Shown here one piece after another: positions 6,212 through 10,835 of a DNA stretch of 10,835 nt. Position 1 is the stretch's first letter, and each line of letters begins with the position of its first letter. The stretch covers positions 1 to 10,835 of the forward strand of contig CATZIG010000047.1 in assembly GCA_958419975.1 (NCBI GenBank). The letters are read 5' to 3'. The position numbers were made by a program, and so were the translations under genes. Origin of the DNA: an uncultured Collinsella sp. GTDB lineage: Bacteria; Actinomycetota; Coriobacteriia; Coriobacteriales; Coriobacteriaceae. A model generated the notes under the pieces. The model saw nothing but the letters and a program-made list of their open reading frames with translations, was not told the origin of the DNA and ran no database searches.

Positions 6212-7887
6212 TGAAGGAGCTTTCCGAGGTCCTGCAGGATTGGGAGGCCGTGATCGGCCTGGAGATCCATACCGAGCTCACCGCACTCGACACCAAGATG
6301 TTCTGCAACTGCAAGCTCAGCCACGATGACGAGCCCAACGCCAACGTGTGCCCGGTGTGCCTGGGACTGCCCGGCGCCCTGCCGGTGCCCAACAAGCGCG
6401 CCATCGAGAGCATCGTCAAGGCCGGTCTCGCCACCAACTGCGAGATCCAGCGCCACTCGATGTTCTACCGCAAGCACTACTTCTATCCCGATATGGCCAA
6501 GAACTTTCAGACCACGCAAGGTCCGGTCGCCTTTGCCATGTACGGTCACCTGGATCTGGACGTGACCGGTCGCGGTGCCGCCGAGCGCCCCGACTGCGCG
6601 TTTGGCGAGGCCGAGGCCCAGAGCCTGGCGAGCGCCTCGGCCAACGCCGAGTGCCTGTCCACGTCCATGACGTCGACCATGCGCGAGGGTAACCAGCGCG
6701 CCGGTCACCTGGCCAGCTATGACGCGTCCAACCTGCAGATGCCCGAGCGCCGCGAGGACGGTTCCTACACGGTGCCCATTCGCATCCTGCGCATCCACAT
6801 GGAGGAGGACGCCGCCAAGATGGTGCACGTGGGCGGCGCCGAGGGCCGCATTACCGCCGCGCCCGAGTCGCTCGTCGACTACAACCGCTGCGGCACGCCT
6901 TTGATTGAGCTCGTGACTGAGCCCGATCTGCGCACGCCCGAGGAGGCTCGCCTGTTTATGGAGAAGCTCCGTCGCATCTTTGTGACGCTGGGCATTTCGG
7001 ACTGCTCCATGGAGAAGGGCTCCATGCGCTGCGACGGCAACGTGTCGCTGCGCCGCCGCGGCGAGACCAAGCTGGGCACCAAGACCGAGCTTAAGAACCT
7101 CAACTCGTTTAAGAGCCTGCATGACGGTCTTGCCTACGAGATTTGCCGCCAGGCCGAGGTGCTCGAGGAAGGCGGCATCATCTATCAGGAGACCCGCCAC
7201 TGGGAGCCTAGTCGCAAGCGTACCGTGGTTATGCGTGTGAAGGAGACGGCCGACGACTATCGCCTGTTCCCCGATCCCGACCTGGCGCCGTTCGATCTGG
7301 ACGACGAGTTCATCGACCGCTGCCGAGGCGAGATCCCCGAGCTGCCCGATGCCAAGCGCGCTCGTTTTGAGGCTGACTTTGGCATTAAGGCGGCGGACGC
7401 CGAGCAGATCGCCGGCGACCCGGAGTTTGCCGAGTTCTTTGAGGCCGCCGCTGCCGGTATGGCTGGCAAGGAGGCCCAGACGGTCGCAAACCTGCTGGTC
7501 AACGAGATGATCGCCTACCTTAAGGGCGCAGGCGTGTCGCTCGCCGAGTCCGGCATCGCGCCGGCTCAGGTGGCGGCGCTGGCCAAGCTGCTGGCGACCG
7601 ATGCCATCAGCTCCAACCAGGCGCACGAGGTCTTTGAGGCCATGGCCCAGACCGGCGACGACCCCAACAAGATCGTCGACGAGCGCGGTATGCGTCAGGT
7701 GAGCGATGCCGGCGCGCTGCAGCCGATTGTGGATGAGGTGCTGGCTAACTGTGCCGAGCAGGCGCAGCAGTATCGTGACGGCAACCAGAAGGTCATCGGC
7801 TTTTTGGTGGGCCAGTGCATGAAGGCGAGCCGCGGCAAGGGCAACCCGAAGCTCTTCAACGAGTTGCTGAGAACGTCGCTCTCGTAA
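6211..7887 (+). CDS. gatB: Asp-tRNA(Asn)/Glu-tRNA(Gln) amidotransferase subunit B, with an insertion
   Basis: A 558-residue kinase-like subunit that binds the mis-acylated tRNA, activates the side-chain carboxylate with ATP and amidates it. It begins WEAVIGLEIHTEL and carries a zinc-site-like Cys set (Cys32, Cys34, Cys47, Cys50 in FCNC and CPVC), then HMEEDAAK (196-203), GTPLIELVTEPDL, SMRCDGNVSLR, ELKNLNSF and DDYRLFPDPDL, all family landmarks. The C-terminal tRNA-binding tail ends FLVGQCMKASRGKGNP. Usual GatB length is about 475-500 residues. The excess is explained by an extra segment at about residues 119-181, between the strand GHLDLDV and RILRIHMEED. The frame is intact and all motifs are present, so it should be functional. 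AAGGGAGG at 6194-6201 serves the start. Confidence 0.96.
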   Translation: MKELSEVLQDWEAVIGLEIHTELTALDTKMFCNCKLSHDDEPNANVCPVCLGLPGALPVPNKRAIESIVKAGLATNCEIQRHSMFYRKHYFYPDMAKNFQTTQGPVAFAMYGHLDLDVTGRGAAERPDCAFGEAEAQSLASASANAECLSTSMTSTMREGNQRAGHLASYDASNLQMPERREDGSYTVPIRILRIHMEEDAAKMVHVGGAEGRITAAPESLVDYNRCGTPLIELVTEPDLRTPEEARLFMEKLRRIFVTLGISDCSMEKGSMRCDGNVSLRRRGETKLGTKTELKNLNSFKSLHDGLAYEICRQAEVLEEGGIIYQETRHWEPSRKRTVVMRVKETADDYRLFPDPDLAPFDLDDEFIDRCRGEIPELPDAKRARFEADFGIKAADAEQIAGDPEFAEFFEAAAAGMAGKEAQTVANLLVNEMIAYLKGAGVSLAESGIAPAQVAALAKLLATDAISSNQAHEVFEAMAQTGDDPNKIVDERGMRQVSDAGALQPIVDEVLANCAEQAQQYRDGNQKVIGFLVGQCMKASRGKGNPKLFNELLRTSLS

Positions 7888-7891
7888 GCGG

Positions 7892-8032
7892 GAACCCGGG
7901 AGCCCCGGCAGGGCGGGTGCTTCCTCAAAATTTCAAACAGTCCTGCGCAAGACGAAGGCCACATTAAGTGGCCTTCTTTGCGTGCGGAACTCATTTTGAG
8001 CAAACACCCGCCCTGCCGGGGCTCCCGGGTTC
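7892..8032. repeat. 141-nt long-stem inverted-repeat element after gatB
   Basis: The ends form a perfect 28-bp GC-rich inverted repeat (7892-7919 with 8005-8032), and the pairing continues inward so that 38 of 40 positions match between 7892-7931 and 7993-8032. A shorter terminator-like hairpin is nested inside. It starts 4 nt after the gatB stop codon. There is no ORF in it and no obvious target-site duplication. It could be a non-autonomous mobile repeat or an oversized termination structure. Confidence 0.85.
7954..7979 (+). terminator. Hairpin terminator nested in the long-stem element (gatCAB)
   Basis: A 9-bp stem (7954-7962 with 7968-7976), a 5-nt loop and a short T stretch (7977-7979). 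It probably ends the gatCAB transcript, although the outer 40-bp stem competes with it for folding. Confidence 0.65.
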
Positions 8033-8082
8033 TGTGACGACTCGGCCGTTCGGGTCAGGTAGGCTGATAGGAAAGATGGTGA

Positions 8083-8111
8083 CGGAGGCGCAAAATGCGC
8101 CTCCGCCTTTT
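8083..8111 (+). terminator. Rho-independent terminator downstream of gatCAB
   Basis: A perfect 9-bp stem (8083-8091 with 8097-8105) closes a 5-nt loop, followed by CC and TTTT. The 50 bp between this and the long-stem element hold no gene I can support. Confidence 0.75.
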
Positions 8112-8143
8112 GAATGTGATGGAAGTGTGTCGAAATGAGCTTA

Positions 8144-8218
8144 AAACTTCCGTAAATGTGATAAATGTCACGTTTTACCTAGGGTAAAATGTGGGAAATA
8201 TCACGTTTACGGAAGTTT
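8144..8218. promoter_or_regulatory. 75-nt palindromic control region of the ATPase gene
   Basis: The whole stretch is one palindrome centred on 8181. Of 37 pairs, 30 are Watson-Crick, 4 are G-T and 3 mismatch, with the outer 20 bp (8144-8163 with 8199-8218) matching at 19 positions. It ends 19 bp before the ATPase start codon, immediately upstream of its ribosome binding site. Inside lie two 22-bp direct repeats (8154-8175 and 8187-8208, 19 identical positions), each holding a TGTGR-N6-TCACG dyad. TAAAAT at 8185-8190 may be the -10 box, so a regulator bound here could control transcription. Alternatively, it may act as an RNA hairpin or be a mobile repeat. Confidence 0.7.
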
Positions 8219-8237
8219 CTTTGCGGGAGGTTCGGTC

Positions 8238-9602
8238 ATGCAGCGAGATATCATTGCCAAGCTTAACGCTTGGAAAGCGTCAGAATATCGTAAGCCGCTT
8301 ATCCTTAAGGGGGCGCGCCAGGTTGGAAAGACGTGGGCGCTTAAGGAGTTCGGCCGAACCTCGTACCTCAATTTTGTGTATCTGACGCTCGAGGAGCCGT
8401 CACCTGGGGTACAGAGCGAGTACGCTCAGTTTTTCGAAGGTACGCGCGATCCTCGACGGATCATCTCAAATCTTTCCCTGGCACTTGGACAGCCTATCGA
8501 TCCCGGCGAAACGCTGCTTATTATTGATGAGATCCAGGATTGTCCTTCTGCAGTCGGCGCCCTTAAATACTTCTGTGACGAGGCCCCCGAGTATCACGTC
8601 GCATGCGCAGGGTCTTTGTTGGGCGTTCGCTTGTCCCGTGAGACCAGCGCTTTTCCGGTGGGAAAGGTCGAGTTCATGGAGATGCGCCCCATGAGCTTTT
8701 CCGAGTTTCTGAAAGCCGAGGGCGCTGCAAACTACGACGAATACCTTGGCGGCCTGGATCAGATCGAGACAGTGCCCGATTTCTTCCATGTCCGTCTCGT
8801 CGAGCATCTTCGTCGTTATTTTGCATGCGGCGGCATGCCAGAGGCTCTTGGCCGGTGGGTGGAGACGGGCGATATCGTTCAGGTCGATAAGGTGTTGTCT
8901 GATCTCTTGGATTCCTACGAGCGCGATTTTGCCAAGCATGGTGGCCGTGCGCAGTTCGCCAAGCTTTCACAAATATGGAACTCGATTCCAGCTCAGTTGG
9001 CGCGCGAGAACAAAAAGTTCGTTTGGGGTGCGGTGCGCGAGGGGGCTCGTGCTCGAGAATACGAGGATGCTCTGGAATGGCTTGCCGATGCTGGGCTCAT
9101 CACGGCGGTTCGCCTTAATGCTGCCGGTGGTGTGCCGCTCTCTGCGTACGATGACCTCAAGGCATTTAAGGTCTACTGTCTTGATGTCGGCTTGCTGCGC
9201 CGCATGGCAAGGCTGGATGCGTCCGCTTTTGCCATCTCGGATGCGCTATTTTCGGAGTTCAAAGGTTCGTTCGCCGAGAACTATGTGCTTCAGGCATTAC
9301 TTTCACAGTTAGATGCTGCTCCGCGTTATTGGACAAACGAGAAGCCGAAGCACGAAGTCGATTTTTTGATTCAAGTCGGAAACGAAATCGTTCCCGTCGA
9401 GGTCAAATCGGGAGAGGTCGTTCATTCCAAGAGCCTTAAGTACTATGCCGACAAGCATGCGGAGACGACTCCATTGAGGGTCCGCTACTCACTTAAGAAC
9501 CTAAAGCTCGACGACGGGGTGCTCAACATTCCGTTGTATTTGGCTGATCGATCTGTCCCTCTTATCAAAAAGGCGCTTGATCGTGCACATCTTGACGTTT
9601 AG
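8238..9602 (+). CDS. AAA-family ATPase with DUF4143 / PD-(D/E)XK-like C-terminal domain
   Basis: A 454-residue protein starting at an ATG 7 nt after GGAGG (8226-8230). The N-terminal AAA domain (AAA_14 type) has a Walker A GARQVGKT (residues 25-32), a Walker B LLIIDE (93-98) followed by IQDCP, and a sensor-like AGSLLG (124-129). PVGK and RPMSFSEFL (140-158) are landmarks of this family. A linking helical region follows, then a C-terminal DUF4143-like domain with Glu347 (FAENYV), HEVDFLI (Glu373, Asp375) and PVEVKSG (Glu388, Lys390), the layout of a PD-(D/E)XK nuclease-like fold. The biological role of these proteins is unsettled. They are often found as single, scattered, multi-copy genes with strain-to-strain variation. 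Here the gene has no operon partner. Its codon use is less GC-biased than that of gatCAB, which suggests transfer. The family call is firm; nuclease activity is not shown. Confidence 0.9.
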   Translation: MQRDIIAKLNAWKASEYRKPLILKGARQVGKTWALKEFGRTSYLNFVYLTLEEPSPGVQSEYAQFFEGTRDPRRIISNLSLALGQPIDPGETLLIIDEIQDCPSAVGALKYFCDEAPEYHVACAGSLLGVRLSRETSAFPVGKVEFMEMRPMSFSEFLKAEGAANYDEYLGGLDQIETVPDFFHVRLVEHLRRYFACGGMPEALGRWVETGDIVQVDKVLSDLLDSYERDFAKHGGRAQFAKLSQIWNSIPAQLARENKKFVWGAVREGARAREYEDALEWLADAGLITAVRLNAAGGVPLSAYDDLKAFKVYCLDVGLLRRMARLDASAFAISDALFSEFKGSFAENYVLQALLSQLDAAPRYWTNEKPKHEVDFLIQVGNEIVPVEVKSGEVVHSKSLKYYADKHAETTPLRVRYSLKNLKLDDGVLNIPLYLADRSVPLIKKALDRAHLDV

Positions 9603-9666
9603 ATCCTGGGTGAGCTGACGGGCGGCGGCTAATTAATCGCTCCGTTACGGCCAGGGAGCCTGGGCC
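9603..9666. other. Convergent gap between the ATPase and the AraC-type regulator
   Basis: The two genes end facing each other over 64 bp. A small imperfect hairpin around 9649-9666 (CCAGG/CCTGG core) is present without a T-run on either strand. No good terminator is visible. Confidence 0.4.
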
Positions 9667-10671
9667 TTAGCGATGCTTGCTTCGCCAAGCCGTGGGTGTC
9701 ATGCCGGTGTATTGTTTGAAGGCTTGGGTGAAGGCGGCCTGCTGAGGGTAGCCTAGGCGCTCTGCTACCTGCGCTATCGTGAGCGCGCTATCGGCCAAAA
9801 GGTCCTGTGCTCGCTCCATACGGCGTCTGCGAATGTAGGCGCCCAGGGACTCGCCAGTTTGGGCCTTAAAGGTGGCGCATAGTTTGGAGCGGCTTGTGTA
9901 GAGCCTCTCGGCCACCTCGTTGATACCCACATGTCTGCCTTTGTCGAGCGCGCGCTCAATCATTGCCGTTGCTTCTTCGGCAATGGTTATGCTGACGCGT
10001 GTGTCTGCCGCCTGCCGCGCCTGCTTGTGGGCCGCGCACGAACAGGCGAGCTCCGCGACCATGGTCTCCACGATGCCCTGCATATAGACGTGTCCGCCTA
10101 CGGTGCGGGCGCGGTCCTCGTTAATCCGGCGCAGCGTGTGGCAGATGGCAGACGTCGCTTCCTCGTGCCATGGCTCGGCAAACGCCTCAAAGATTCCCGC
10201 GAACTCGGTGGGATAGCGGTGCTCCAGTTCGTCAAAATATCCAGGCAAAAAGAGCACCGAGCGCGAGTGATAAAGCTCCCCCGCAAACAGCGGGCTTAAT
10301 TCTTCGCCACAGCTATCTTGGATAAAGCTGCAAACGGCATTGTTTGGCCACGGTCCATGCAATGGTTTGAGGTTCGCGGGCGTTATGCCAGCCTCGGGCA
10401 TGCATGTAAGTGTGGGCGCGCTGACTTCGCTCACGCAGGCGTATGGCTCGGGTGTGTATTCGGCCAGGTACATATCGTGCGTCGGGGTGATGAAATGCTC
10501 CATGACGATGCAGGCAGGGGAGAGAGGCATAATCCATGCGCGGCCGTGCGCCCGGTCGTTTGCCACCTCGCCGGTAAAGACGGCGCCCTTGCCGGTAAGC
10601 TCCAGGCCAAACTGCTCAAATTGCGGTGCGTAGAGCTCGGTTATGTCGGTCGCTGCCCGCCGTATTTGCAA
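9667..10671 (-). CDS. AraC-family transcriptional regulator
   Basis: A 334-residue protein. The C-terminal third is a clear AraC/XylS DNA-binding domain: a first helix-turn-helix at about residues 248-270 (GINEVAERLYTSRSKLCATF), the linker SLGAYIRRRRMERAQDLL, a second at about 297-321 (TIAQVAERLGYPQQAAFTQAF) and the closing GMTPTAWR. The N-terminal 220 residues, presumably the ligand or dimerisation part, match no domain I can name; they are rich in Cys, His and acidic residues. The start is a TTG at 10671: it is preceded at 6-nt distance by AGGA in an AAAGGAAAGGA stretch, and the first downstream in-frame ATG would remove 47 residues. The gene is transcribed away from the partial gene at 10786, the usual arrangement of an AraC regulator and its target. 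Confidence 0.9.
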   Translation of the reverse strand: MQIRRAATDITELYAPQFEQFGLELTGKGAVFTGEVANDRAHGRAWIMPLSPACIVMEHFITPTHDMYLAEYTPEPYACVSEVSAPTLTCMPEAGITPANLKPLHGPWPNNAVCSFIQDSCGEELSPLFAGELYHSRSVLFLPGYFDELEHRYPTEFAGIFEAFAEPWHEEATSAICHTLRRINEDRARTVGGHVYMQGIVETMVAELACSCAAHKQARQAADTRVSITIAEEATAMIERALDKGRHVGINEVAERLYTSRSKLCATFKAQTGESLGAYIRRRRMERAQDLLADSALTIAQVAERLGYPQQAAFTQAFKQYTGMTPTAWRSKHR

Positions 10672-10737
10672 AAGCGTTCCTTTCCTTTGCAGAAACGTCC
10701 ACGCCTGGCTTGATTGTGAGCCATGGCTAACACAGCA

Positions 10738-10766
10738 ATGATAAGTTCATTACGGTTAACTCTCAA
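10738..10766 (-). promoter_or_regulatory. Sigma-70-type promoter of the AraC-family gene
   Basis: On the minus strand TTGAGA (10766-10761) and TATCAT (10743-10738) are separated by exactly 17 bp, five and four bases respectively agreeing with consensus. This places transcription start about 60 bp before the TTG start codon. The region overlaps where the divergent gene's promoter must lie. Confidence 0.65.
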
Positions 10767-10785
10767 GCCGTTAGAAAGGAATCTC

Positions 10786-10835
10786 ATGGCAAAGGAATCA
10801 AAAAGGGAAGGTGGAGGCATCGGCGAGCTGCTCGC
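10786..10835 (+). CDS. Start of an unidentified gene divergent from the AraC regulator (3' end outside window)
   Basis: An ATG at 10786 follows AGAAAGGA (10773-10780) with a 5-nt spacer, and the frame is open to the window edge: 16 complete codons, starting MAKESKREGGGIGELL. The first residues are charged and Gly-rich, consistent with the cytoplasmic N-terminus of many proteins. It is too short to identify. Divergent AraC-regulated genes of this group often encode membrane transporters, and an ABC-type exporter would be a guess, but nothing in 16 residues proves it. Confidence 0.6.
   Translation, partial: MAKESKREGGGIGELL

Noticed and set aside
6100..7626. 508-codon minus-strand open frame opposite gatB (and the 397-codon one opposite gatA at 4652-5845)
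   Set aside because: Shadow frames caused by GC-rich third positions; low-complexity translations with no recognisable motifs.
8076..8138. 20-codon ORF starting ATGGTGACGG between gatB and the ATPase
   Set aside because: The AGGA upstream is only 3 nt from the ATG and the ORF runs through the terminator hairpin at 8083-8105.

Overview
The window looks like chromosomal DNA of a high-GC Gram-positive bacterium, most likely a Collinsella or a close relative in the Coriobacteriia. The grounds are the codon use, the sortase-assembled pilus genes, the three-gene GatCAB operon of an organism that makes Gln-tRNA (and/or Asn-tRNA) indirectly, and a DUF4143-type ATPase of a kind common in gut anaerobes. 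The genus is an inference from protein style, not from a search.

Positions 1-4061 hold a SpaA-type pilus locus. It starts with the C-terminal part of a cell-wall-anchored, ancillary-type pilin (1-594, sorting motif MPSTG). A full-length major pilin follows (703-2403, signal peptide, D2-type isopeptide domain, Cna-B domain with E-box, sorting motif LPLTG), closed by a very strong terminator (2504-2541). Next come an unrecognised 50-residue membrane microprotein with its own ribosome binding site and hairpin terminator (2708-2890), a second hairpin, and a class C pilin-polymerising sortase (3123-4061). In the usual model the sortase joins pilin subunits through a lysine of one and the LPXTG threonine of the next, and the pilus is then attached to the wall.

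Positions 4062-4385 are a non-coding stretch built from two related hairpins and a 21-bp tandem repeat, ending in the gatC promoter region. Positions 4386-7887 hold gatC-gatA-gatB, translationally coupled through two TAATG junctions, encoding the Asp/Glu-tRNA amidotransferase. GatB carries an extra segment of roughly 60 residues.

Positions 7888-8237 contain three separate inverted-repeat structures: a 141-nt element with 40-bp arms beginning 4 nt after the gatB stop, a classical terminator, and a 75-nt palindrome directly upstream of the next gene that contains two Crp-like dyads. That gene (8238-9602) is an orphan AAA ATPase with a PD-(D/E)XK-like C-terminal domain.

Positions 9667-10785 hold an AraC-family regulator on the minus strand, with a probable TTG start and a good sigma-70-type promoter. 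Divergent from it, the first 16 complete codons of another gene (10786 onward) run off the window; it is the natural candidate target of the regulator.

The parts most worth following up are the palindrome-controlled ATPase, the long-stem element after gatB, the composite repeat before gatC and the pilus-locus microprotein.
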